This document shows, in pieces, positions 1 through 5,834 of a stretch of 6,677 nucleotides of DNA. The stretch is taken from contig JAJZHS010000140.1 of assembly GCA_021798395.1 (NCBI GenBank), positions 1 through 6,677 of the forward strand, read 5' to 3'. Source of the stretch: Pseudomonadota bacterium. Its GTDB lineage: Bacteria > Pseudomonadota > Gammaproteobacteria > Burkholderiales > Burkholderiaceae_C. The notes under the pieces are model-generated. The model saw only the letters and a program-made list of their open reading frames with translations, did no database searches and was not told the DNA's origin. The first letter of the stretch is position 1, and every line of letters begins with the position of its first letter. The position numbers and the translations under genes are program-made.

Positions 1-1
1 C

Positions 2-1864
2 CAGGCCGCACAGCCGGTGCGGGTGCGCGCCGCGCTGCTCGACCGCCTGGTCAATCAAGTCGGCGAAGTCAGCATCGCACGCGCGCGGCTGGACATCGAA
101 TTCGGCCAGATCCGATCGAGCACCCGTGATCTCGGCGACAACCTCGAACGGCTGCGCGCGCAGGTGCGCGACATCGAACTGCAGGCCGACGCCCAACTGG
201 CGGCGCGCGCACAGGCGGCGCGCGACGACGGCCGCGACTTCGACCCGCTCGAATTCGATCGCTTCACCCGCTTCCAGGAACTGACGCGCATGATGGCCGA
301 GTCGGTCAACGACCTGGCGCTGGTGCAGACAACCCTGACCCGCGCGCTGCAGGCCTCCGACGACAACCTGTCGCGCCAGGCTCGGCTGACGCGCGACCTG
401 CAGCGCGACCTGCTGCGCACGCGGATGGTCGAGTTCGACAGCATCTCCGAGCGCCTGTACCGCACCGTGCGTCAGGCCGGCAAGGACTCCGGGAAGGCGG
501 TCAAGCTCGACATCGTCGGCGGAACCATCGAGGTCGACCGCGGCGTGCTCGACCGCATGGCGGGAACCTTCGACCACCTGTTGCGCAACGCCGTCGCGCA
601 CGGCCTGGAAGACGCCCGGGAGCGTGTCGCCGCGGGCAAGGAGCCGATGGGCACGGTCACCCTGAGCGTGCGCCACGAAGGCAGCGAAGTGGTCATCACG
701 GTGGCCGACGACGGTGCCGGTCTCGACGACGCGGCGATCGCCGAGCGCGCGCGCGCGCTGGGGCTGATCGCAGCCGACGCGCGGCCCGGGCGCGAACAGA
801 TCCACGAACTGATTTTCCGCGCCGGATTCTCGAGCATGCGCCAGGCCACTGCGATGGCCGGCCGCGGCGTCGGCCTCGACGTGGTGCGCAACGACACCCG
901 TGCGCTGGGCGGTCGGGTCGACGTAGTTTCGGTTCCGGGACGCGGCAGCACGTTCACGCTGGTGCTGCCGCTGACCACCGCGGTCACCCAGGTGGTGCTG
1001 CTGCGCGTGGGCGCGCACGTCTACGCGGTGCCGTCGAGCCTGGTCGACCTGGTCGTTCGGTTGAAGCCGCAGGACGCTGCCGCGGCGGCGCAGCGGCGCA
1101 GTTACGGCGACGGCGACGACGAACTGGCCTGCTACTGGTTCGGCGCGCTGACCGCCGACTCCGGCGCGACCTCCGAGCCCGTTGGCCGCAGCGTTCCGCT
1201 CGTGCTCGTGCGCAGCGCGGCGCAGCGCTTGGCGCTGCTCGTCGATGAAGTGCTCGGCAACCAGGAGGTCGTGGTCAAGAATCTGGGTCCGCAACTGTCG
1301 CGGGTTCCGGGACTGGCCGGAATTTCGCTGCTGCCCGACGGGGCCGTGGTGCTGATCTACAACCCGGTGGGTCTGGCCGCGGTGCACGGCGCGCAGGCTG
1401 CGCGGCTGATGGACGAGGCCCGCGGCGTCGGCGCGCGCGCGGCGGCCACGTTGCCCGAATTGCCCGACGACCTCGTTGCGGTGCCGGCCAACACCGTGCT
1501 GGTGGTCGACGACTCGATCACCGTGCGCCGCGTCACCCAGCGCTTCCTGAGCCGCAACGGCTACAACGTGATGCTGGCCAAGGACGGCCTCGACGCGCTC
1601 GAACAATTGCAGGGCAGCCTGCCCGACGTGGTGCTGACCGACATCGAGATGCCGCGCATGGACGGTTTCGATCTGACGCGCAACATCCGCGCCGACGAGC
1701 GCACGCGGCACCTGCCGGTGATCATGATCACCTCGCGCATCGCCGACAAGCACCGCAACTACGCCGAGGAACTCGGCGTCGACCATTACCTGGGCAAGCC
1801 GTATTCCGAAGACGAACTGCTCGCGCTGATCAACCGCTACATGCGCGAAGCCGCGCGCGCCTAG
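2..1864 (+). CDS. chpA: Type IV pilus chemosensory hybrid kinase ChpA/PilL, C-terminal 620 residues (5' end outside window)
   Basis: This is the C-terminal part of a CheA-like sensor kinase fused to a response regulator. It would act at the inner membrane with chemoreceptors and a CheW-like adaptor to phosphorylate pilus regulators and control twitching motility. The frame is open to the left edge, so no start is called. Fragment residues are numbered from base 2. Residues about 6-175 are a long helical dimerisation region with a FDPLEFDRF segment that I recall as characteristic of ChpA/PilL. The ATPase domain has an N box (HLLRNAVAHGLE, 192-203), a G1 box (VADDGAGLD, 234-242) and a G2 region (MAGRGVGLDVV, 285-295). 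A CheW-like domain spans about 326-455, with a low-complexity insert near 357-395. A receiver domain covers about 497-615, with acidic residues in VVDDS, phospho-acceptor Asp547 (codon 1640-1642) in LTDIEMPRMDG and Lys599 in LGKPYS. The phosphorylated Hpt domains expected at the N-terminus lie upstream. The stop is TAG at 1862-1864. A plain CheA is less likely because of the fused receiver. Confidence 0.9.
   Translation, partial: QAAQPVRVRAALLDRLVNQVGEVSIARARLDIEFGQIRSSTRDLGDNLERLRAQVRDIELQADAQLAARAQAARDDGRDFDPLEFDRFTRFQELTRMMAESVNDLALVQTTLTRALQASDDNLSRQARLTRDLQRDLLRTRMVEFDSISERLYRTVRQAGKDSGKAVKLDIVGGTIEVDRGVLDRMAGTFDHLLRNAVAHGLEDARERVAAGKEPMGTVTLSVRHEGSEVVITVADDGAGLDDAAIAERARALGLIAADARPGREQIHELIFRAGFSSMRQATAMAGRGVGLDVVRNDTRALGGRVDVVSVPGRGSTFTLVLPLTTAVTQVVLLRVGAHVYAVPSSLVDLVVRLKPQDAAAAAQRRSYGDGDDELACYWFGALTADSGATSEPVGRSVPLVLVRSAAQRLALLVDEVLGNQEVVVKNLGPQLSRVPGLAGISLLPDGAVVLIYNPVGLAAVHGAQAARLMDEARGVGARAAATLPELPDDLVAVPANTVLVVDDSITVRRVTQRFLSRNGYNVMLAKDGLDALEQLQGSLPDVVLTDIEMPRMDGFDLTRNIRADERTRHLPVIMITSRIADKHRNYAEELGVDHYLGKPYSEDELLALINRYMREAARA
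1717..1732. repeat. 16-bp perfect palindrome inside the ChpA receiver domain
   Basis: GGTGATCATGATCACC is identical to its reverse complement. It encodes the conserved PVIMIT strand of the receiver domain, which partly explains it: GTGATC and GATCAC are natural codons for this motif. It lies about 130 bp from the convergent stop codons, in the region where transcripts leaving the photolyase would be read. No T tract follows on either strand, so it is not called a terminator. Confidence 0.5.
1861..1864. other. Interlocked stop codons of convergent chpA and phrB (CTAG)
   Basis: The palindromic tetramer CTAG supplies both stop codons. TAG at 1862-1864 ends the plus-strand kinase, and the complement of 1861-1863 reads TAG and ends the minus-strand photolyase. 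The genes therefore overlap tail to tail by 4 bp with no spacer, and any transcription terminator must lie inside the opposing gene. No GC hairpin followed by a T run was found on either side. The closest structure is a 5-bp stem at 1896-1909 (GCGCT, loop GCGT, AGCGC) with no T tract. Confidence 0.95.
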
Positions 1865-3342
1865 TCGGCCGGGGTCGCCGCGGACGCCTCCTTGAGCGCT
1901 GCGTAGCGCCGCAAGGTGCGCGCGCGGGCCTGCGCGTGGTCGACCACCGGGAGCGGATAGTCGCGCCCCAGGCGCACTCCGGAGCGCAGCAGCAACTCGG
2001 CGCCGGCCTGCCACGGGGCGTGCAGGTCCGCGTCCGCAAGCGCGGCCAGCTCGGGCACGTAGCGGCGGATGTAGCGGCCGTCGGGGTCGAAGCGCCGACT
2101 CTGCGCCACCGGGTTGAACACGCGGAACCACGGCTGCGCGTCGCAGCCGCACGACGCCGCCCACTGCCAGCCGCCGTTGTTCGACGCCAGATCGAAGTCG
2201 TTGAGCGCGCGCGCGAAATGCGCCTCGCCCAGGCGCCAGTCCAGGCCCAGGTCCTTGCACAGGAAACTGGCCGTGACCATGCGCATGCGGTTGTGCATGT
2301 ACCCGGTCGCGGCAAGCTGGCGCATCGCCGCGTCGACCAGCGGATAGCCGGTGCGCCCGGCGCACCAGGCGTCGAACAGGTCCGGCGCGTCGTCCCAGAC
2401 GATGGCGTCGTAGCCCGGCCTGAACGCGCGCTCGACCACCCACGGGTGGTGGAACAGGATCTGGGCGTAGAACTCGCGCCAGGCGAGTTCGCCGAGCCAG
2501 GCCGCGGCGCCGGGTTCGGTGCGCCGCGCCCAGGCCACGGCGACCGCATCGCGCACGCTCAGCGTGCCGAAGCGCAAATGCGTCGACAGATAGCTGGTTC
2601 CGCGGCGCCCGGGAAAATCGCGTGCCTGCGCGTAGGCCGCCATCCGCGGCACGAAAGCATCGAGCAAGGCGCGCGCGCCGGCGCTGCCGCATCCCAGCGC
2701 GGTCGGAGGCAGCGCCCGCGCATCGAAACCGAGTTCGTCCAGCGACGGCGGCGGCGGGACTCCGGCGCCGTCGGCGCACTGCTGCGGCAGCGCGTCGCAG
2801 TCGTAGGGCGCCAACAACTCCGGGTGCCGCTGCAGATGCGCTTCCCAGGCCTTGCGGTACGGCGTGTAGACCGCGTAGGCGCGCCCCGCGCGCAGCGCCT
2901 GCGGCGCGACCACGACATGGTCGTCGAAGGTGTGCAGTGCGATGCGGCACGCGGCCAATCGCGCCTGCACCTCGGCGTCGCGGCGCAGCGCCTGCGGTTC
3001 GTAGTCGCGGTTCGCATAGACGGCCTCGGCGCCGAGCCGCACCGCGAGCTCGGGTATCCGCTCGGCGGGCCTGCCGTGCACCACGTGCAACGCGCCGCCG
3101 AAGCCGCGCAGCCGCGCGTCGATGTCGTCCAGCGCAGCGCGGATGAACGCGACGCGCCGGTCGGCGCGCGCCCCGGCGCGCAGCAGCGGCTGCAGGATGT
3201 CGGTGTCGAATACGAACACGAGCGCCACCCGCGCGCCGCTGCGCAGCGCGTGGCGCAGCGCAGCATGGTCGTGCAGGCGCAGGTCGCGGCGCAGCCAGAC
3301 CAGCGCCAGGCGGGGAGCGGCGTTCGAGGCGGAGGGCATCAT
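1861..3342 (-). CDS. phrB: Deoxyribodipyrimidine photolyase (class I CPD photolyase/cryptochrome family)
   Basis: This 493-residue FAD enzyme would split cyclobutane pyrimidine dimers in DNA using blue or near-UV light. E. coli PhrB has 472 residues, so it is near full family length. The N-terminal alpha/beta antenna domain begins with LVWLRRDLRLHDH (14-26). The FAD/DNA-binding domain covers about 215-490 and includes GTSYLSTHLRFGTLS (248-262), the lesion-contacting ELAWREFY (285-292), TGYPLVDAAMRQL (331-343), YMHNRMRM (348-355) and NNGGWQWAAS (388-397). The electron-transfer triad is intact: Trp316, Trp369 and Trp392 match E. coli W306, W359 and W382. E. coli W338 is Tyr348 here. The antenna cofactor cannot be assigned with confidence. 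The start is uncertain. ATG-ATG at 3342/3339 fits the family N-terminus, while an in-frame ATG at 3381 would add 13 basic residues (TRYYRRAF-like) and touch the yqgE start. No good Shine-Dalgarno is visible for either. No LexA-like box was seen. A repair role is favoured over a pure signalling cryptochrome, but sequence alone does not settle it. Confidence 0.93.
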   Translation of the reverse strand: MMPSASNAAPRLALVWLRRDLRLHDHAALRHALRSGARVALVFVFDTDILQPLLRAGARADRRVAFIRAALDDIDARLRGFGGALHVVHGRPAERIPELAVRLGAEAVYANRDYEPQALRRDAEVQARLAACRIALHTFDDHVVVAPQALRAGRAYAVYTPYRKAWEAHLQRHPELLAPYDCDALPQQCADGAGVPPPPSLDELGFDARALPPTALGCGSAGARALLDAFVPRMAAYAQARDFPGRRGTSYLSTHLRFGTLSVRDAVAVAWARRTEPGAAAWLGELAWREFYAQILFHHPWVVERAFRPGYDAIVWDDAPDLFDAWCAGRTGYPLVDAAMRQLAATGYMHNRMRMVTASFLCKDLGLDWRLGEAHFARALNDFDLASNNGGWQWAASCGCDAQPWFRVFNPVAQSRRFDPDGRYIRRYVPELAALADADLHAPWQAGAELLLRSGVRLGRDYPLPVVDHAQARARTLRRYAALKEASAATPAD

Positions 3343-3379
3343 GCTCGGTGCAACGAATGCGCGGCGATAATATCGCGTC
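3343..3379. promoter_or_regulatory. Divergent phrB/yqgE intergenic region with a 13-bp inverted repeat and -10-like elements
   Basis: Only 37 bp separate the preferred starts of the divergent genes. The region holds an AT-rich island in otherwise GC-rich DNA. GCGATAATATCGC at 3364-3376 has perfect 6-bp arms around a single A. On the plus strand it contains GATAAT (3366-3371), a good -10 match for yqgE. On the minus strand it reads TATTAT (3372-3367), a -10 candidate for phrB about 25 bp before its start. No convincing TTGACA-like -35 is present at standard spacing on either strand. The symmetry could serve a dimeric regulator or simply reflect two opposed -10 elements. This is inference from sequence only. 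Confidence 0.45.
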
Positions 3380-3955
3380 ATGAACCGTCCCGCCGACGTA
3401 TCCAACCTGAGCAACCAGTTCCTGATCGCGATGCCGGGCCTGGCCGAATCGGCTTTCGCCTCCAGCGTCATCTACGTCTGCGAACACTCGCCCCGCGGCG
3501 CGCTCGGGCTGGTCATCAACCGGCCGACCGACATCGTGCTCGGCGACCTGTTCGCGCGCATCGAACTGCCGTTGCTGCGCGCCGAACTGGCGCAGATTCC
3601 GGTGTACTACGGCGGCCCGGTGCAGACCGAGCGCGGCTTCGTGCTGCACGACAGCGACGGACACGACTACGCGTCGACGCTGCATGTGGCCGCTGGCCTG
3701 CAGATGACCACGTCGAAGGACGTGCTCGAACGCATTGCCGGAGATGGCGGGCCGCGGCGCTTTTTCGTCGCGCTGGGCTACGCGGGCTGGAGCGCGGGCC
3801 AACTCGAGGACGAGGTCGCGCACAACGGCTGGCTGACGGTCGAGGCCGATGCAACGATCGTGTTCGACACCCCGGTCGAACGGCGCATGGACGCGGCGAT
3901 GGCCTTGATCGGGATCTCGTCGCTGAGCCTGTCGCAAACGCCCGGCCATGCCTGA
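3380..3955 (+). CDS. yqgE: YqgE/AlgH family protein (UPF0301)
   Basis: This 191-residue protein belongs to a widespread family whose biochemical role is not firmly established. The name AlgH comes from Pseudomonas, where the gene was linked to alginate regulation, and it is very often adjacent to ruvX. Family landmarks are NQFLIAMPG (12-20), SSVIYVCEHSPRGALGLVINRP (28-49 region), VYYGGPVQTERGFVLH (75-90) and ALGYAGWSAGQLEDE (131-145). No signal peptide or membrane segment is evident, so it is probably cytoplasmic. The ATG at 3380 is the only sensible start, since the next Met (18) lies inside the conserved FLIAMP motif. There is no recognisable Shine-Dalgarno, and a -10-like GATAAT ends only 9 bp before the ATG, so translation may be leaderless or nearly so. 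It heads the rightward operon and overlaps ruvX by 8 nt. Confidence 0.94.
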   Translation: MNRPADVSNLSNQFLIAMPGLAESAFASSVIYVCEHSPRGALGLVINRPTDIVLGDLFARIELPLLRAELAQIPVYYGGPVQTERGFVLHDSDGHDYASTLHVAAGLQMTTSKDVLERIAGDGGPRRFFVALGYAGWSAGQLEDEVAHNGWLTVEADATIVFDTPVERRMDAAMALIGISSLSLSQTPGHA

Positions 3956-4361
3956 GCAGCCCCGTGCACCCGCGGTGGCCGCAATCGTGATGGGGTTCGA
4001 CTACGGCAGCCACCGCATCGGCGTGGCCGTGGGCAATACCGTCACCGCCAGCGCGCAGGCGCTGTGCAGTGTCGACGCCGTGCGCCGCGACGCGCGTTTC
4101 GCGTCGATCGCCGCGCTGCTCGCGCACTGGCAGCCGTCCCAGCTGGTCGTCGGCCTTCCGCTGGCACGCGACGGTGGCGCGCAGCTGCGCACGACCCAGG
4201 CCAGGCGCTTCGCCAACCAGCTGCACGGCCGCTTCGGCCTTCCTGTGGCGATGGTCGACGAGCGCTACACGTCGCGCGCGGCCGAAGACGCCGGCGCCGA
4301 AGACGTCGACGCCGAGGCGGCGCGCCTGATTCTGGAACAATACCTGCAATCGAACGCATGA
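3948..4361 (+). CDS. ruvX: RuvX/YqgF family nuclease (putative pre-16S rRNA nuclease / Holliday junction resolvase)
   Basis: This 137-residue protein has an RNase H-like fold. The E. coli homologue YqgF is implicated in maturing the 5' end of 16S rRNA, and the family was earlier proposed to resolve Holliday junctions. The first catalytic Asp is Asp18 in MGFDYGSHRIGVAVG (15-29). VVGLPLARDGG (67-77) forms the central strand and loop. Glu105 in VDERYTS is the second acidic residue, and Asp121 in DVDAEAARLILEQYL is the third. The segment between DER and the last Asp is about 10 residues shorter than in E. coli and is rich in Ala, Asp and Glu, but all three acidic positions remain. ATG 3948 is chosen because it overlaps the yqgE stop by 8 nt. 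ATG 3990 (Met15) would leave only three residues between the initiator Met and Asp18 and is a weaker alternative. The stop overlaps pyrR by 4 nt (ATGA). Confidence 0.93.
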   Translation: MPEQPRAPAVAAIVMGFDYGSHRIGVAVGNTVTASAQALCSVDAVRRDARFASIAALLAHWQPSQLVVGLPLARDGGAQLRTTQARRFANQLHGRFGLPVAMVDERYTSRAAEDAGAEDVDAEAARLILEQYLQSNA

Positions 4362-4879
4362 ACATGATCTCCCCCCCGGACGCCGAAGCGCTGTACGCGC
4401 TGCTCGTCGCACAGCTCAGGGACTGGCTGGCCGCGCAGCCGCACGCGCCGACCCTGGTCGGCGTGTATTCGGGCGGTGCCTGGCTGGCCGAGCGGCTGCA
4501 CGCCGAGCTTGCGCTGGACACTCCGCTGGGCGTGGTCTCGTCAACCTACCACCGCGACGATCTGGCCACCCGCGGCATGCACCCCAACGGCAACCGCACC
4601 GCGCTGCCGTTCGACGTCAACGGCCGCGCCATCGTGCTCGTCGACGACGTGCTCTACACCGGGCGCACGACGCGCGCGGCGATCAACGAGCTGTACGACT
4701 TCGGCCGCCCGGCGCGCATCGACCTGGCCGTGCTGGTCGACCGCGGCGGTCGCGAGCTGCCGATCTGCCCGACGCTGTGCGCCGGCCGCATCGGACTGGC
4801 CGCCGGGCGCATGCTCGAGCTGCGCCGCGCCGACGGCGACCCGATGCGCTTCGAATTCCTCGAGTCCGAATTCCGATGA
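4358..4879 (+). CDS. pyrR: PyrR, bifunctional pyr operon regulator / uracil phosphoribosyltransferase
   Basis: This 173-residue phosphoribosyltransferase-fold protein can, in the family, make UMP from uracil and PRPP. In Gram-positive bacteria it also binds pyr mRNA to control attenuation. The PRPP-binding motif is complete: VLVDDVLYTGRTTR (93-106). Other family blocks are LVGVYSGGAWLAERL (33-47), STYHRDD (62-68), the GRPARIDLAVLVDRGGRELPI region (116-136) and a C-terminal strand near RFEFLE. The TRG of Bacillus PyrR (GIKTRG) is SGG here, which I recall as usual in proteobacterial members. The start at 4358 gives an ATGA overlap with ruvX. A second in-frame ATG at 4364 is possible, and no clear Shine-Dalgarno supports either. 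A run of seven C at 4371-4377 lies in codons 5-7. There is no room upstream for an RNA attenuator, so regulation of this operon by RNA binding is not evident. The 3' end overlaps pyrB by 4 nt. Confidence 0.93.
   Translation: MNMISPPDAEALYALLVAQLRDWLAAQPHAPTLVGVYSGGAWLAERLHAELALDTPLGVVSSTYHRDDLATRGMHPNGNRTALPFDVNGRAIVLVDDVLYTGRTTRAAINELYDFGRPARIDLAVLVDRGGRELPICPTLCAGRIGLAAGRMLELRRADGDPMRFEFLESEFR
4371..4377 (+). repeat. C7 homopolymer near the start of pyrR
   Basis: Seven consecutive C residues follow ATGAACATGATCT at the 5' end of pyrR and encode part of Ser-Pro-Pro. The current length keeps pyrR in frame and intact to its C-terminus. Gain or loss of one C would frameshift the gene right after both candidate starts. 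Confidence 0.7.
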
Positions 4880-5832
4880 GCAAGCACCCGCAACTCAACC
4901 GCCACGGCGAACTGCGCCACCTGCTGACCGTCGAGGGCCTGCCGCGCGACGTGCTGCTGCACATCATGGACACGGCGCAGGGCTTCATGAGTTTCGGCGA
5001 CCGCGAAGTCAAGAAAGTTCCGCTGCTGCGCGGCAAAAGCGTGTTCAACCTGTTCTTCGAGAACTCGACGCGAACCCGCACGACCTTCGAGATCGCCGCC
5101 AAGCGGCTGTCGGCCGACATCTTCAACCTCGATATCCAGCGCTCGAGCACGGCCAAGGGCGAGACCCTGGTCGACACCATCGCCAACCTGGAGGCGATGG
5201 ACGCCGACATCTTCGTCGTGCGCCACAGCGAGAGCGGCGCGCCGTTCCTCATCGCGCAGCACAGCCCCGACCACGTGCACGTGGTCAACGCCGGCGACGG
5301 GCGCCATGCCCACCCGACGCAGGGCCTGCTCGACATGATGACCATCCGCCACTACAAGCGCGACTTCAGCGCGCTGCGCGTGGCCATCGTCGGCGACATC
5401 GTGCACTCGCGGGTGGCGCGCTCGGACATCCACGCGCTGACCACCCTGGGCGTTCCCGAGGTGCGCGTCGTCGGGCCGAAGACGCTGGTGCCGGGAGACC
5501 TGCGCGCCATGGGCGTGCGCGTCTGCCACGACATCGCCGAAGGCCTGCGCGACGTCGACGTGGTGATGATGCTGCGGCTGCAGAACGAGCGCATGTCGGG
5601 CGGGCTGCTGCCTTCGGCGAGCGAATTCCACATGATGTACGGGCTGACTCCCGAGCGCCTGGCGCTTGCCCGACCCGACGCCATCGTCATGCATCCGGGG
5701 CCGATCAACCGCGGCGTCGAAATCGACTCCAGCGTCGCCGACGGCCCCAGCAGCGTGATCCTGCCGCAGGTGCGCTTCGGCATCGCCGTGCGCATGGCGG
5801 TGTTGTCCATCGTCGCCCATACCGCAGCCTGA
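4876..5832 (+). CDS. pyrB: Aspartate carbamoyltransferase catalytic chain
   Basis: This 318-residue enzyme condenses carbamoyl phosphate with L-aspartate to give N-carbamoyl-L-aspartate, the committed step of pyrimidine synthesis. It acts as cytoplasmic trimers. The carbamoyl-phosphate site is ENSTRTRTTFE (62-72). The loop residues Ser90/Ser91 and Lys94 (QRSSTAKGE) correspond to the 80s loop of the E. coli enzyme. Further conserved residues are Arg116-His117, His146 in HAHPTQG, Arg179 in VHSRVARSD, Arg234 and Gln236 in MLRLQNER, and the HPGPINRGVEI block (273-283). The length is close to E. coli PyrB (311), with no obvious insertion or break. The start ATG overlaps the pyrR stop as ATGA, implying translational coupling, and the next gene begins 2 nt after its TGA. 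No pyrI regulatory-chain gene is seen in the window. The following PyrC'-like gene suggests a PyrB-PyrC' assembly instead of the E. coli PyrB-PyrI form. Confidence 0.97.
   Translation: MSKHPQLNRHGELRHLLTVEGLPRDVLLHIMDTAQGFMSFGDREVKKVPLLRGKSVFNLFFENSTRTRTTFEIAAKRLSADIFNLDIQRSSTAKGETLVDTIANLEAMDADIFVVRHSESGAPFLIAQHSPDHVHVVNAGDGRHAHPTQGLLDMMTIRHYKRDFSALRVAIVGDIVHSRVARSDIHALTTLGVPEVRVVGPKTLVPGDLRAMGVRVCHDIAEGLRDVDVVMMLRLQNERMSGGLLPSASEFHMMYGLTPERLALARPDAIVMHPGPINRGVEIDSSVADGPSSVILPQVRFGIAVRMAVLSIVAHTAA
5269..5286. repeat. 18-bp perfect palindrome inside pyrB with two CACGTG units
   Basis: GACCACGTGCACGTGGTC equals its reverse complement and contains CACGTG twice (5272-5277 and 5278-5283). It is exactly six codons, Asp-His-Val-His-Val-Val (residues 132-137), so the codon series is itself self-complementary. 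No function is established. It could be coincidence raised by high-GC third positions, a protein-binding site or an RNA hairpin. Confidence 0.55.
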
Positions 5833-5834
5833 CC

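Noticed and set aside
745..758. (GC)7 alternating tract in the kinase ATPase domain, a possible Z-DNA or unstable repeat.
   Set aside because: It encodes an ordinary Glu-Arg-Ala-Arg-Ala-Leu helix. Similar GC alternations occur elsewhere in the window, as expected at this base composition.
1896..1909. Small hairpin GCGCT-GCGT-AGCGC after the chpA stop, as a possible terminator.
   Set aside because: The stem is only 5 bp, there is no T run after it, and it lies in phrB coding sequence.
1936..1947. 12-bp palindrome GTGGTCGACCAC in the 3' part of phrB.
   Set aside because: It is short, explained by the Val-Val-Asp-His codons, and has no terminator or operator context.
1936..3990. A very long plus-strand open frame (over 680 codons) antisense to the photolyase and running into yqgE.
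   Set aside because: Its product is Arg/Ala/Gln-rich low-complexity sequence with no family motif, and it overlaps two clearly recognised genes. Long antisense frames are expected where third positions are mostly G or C.
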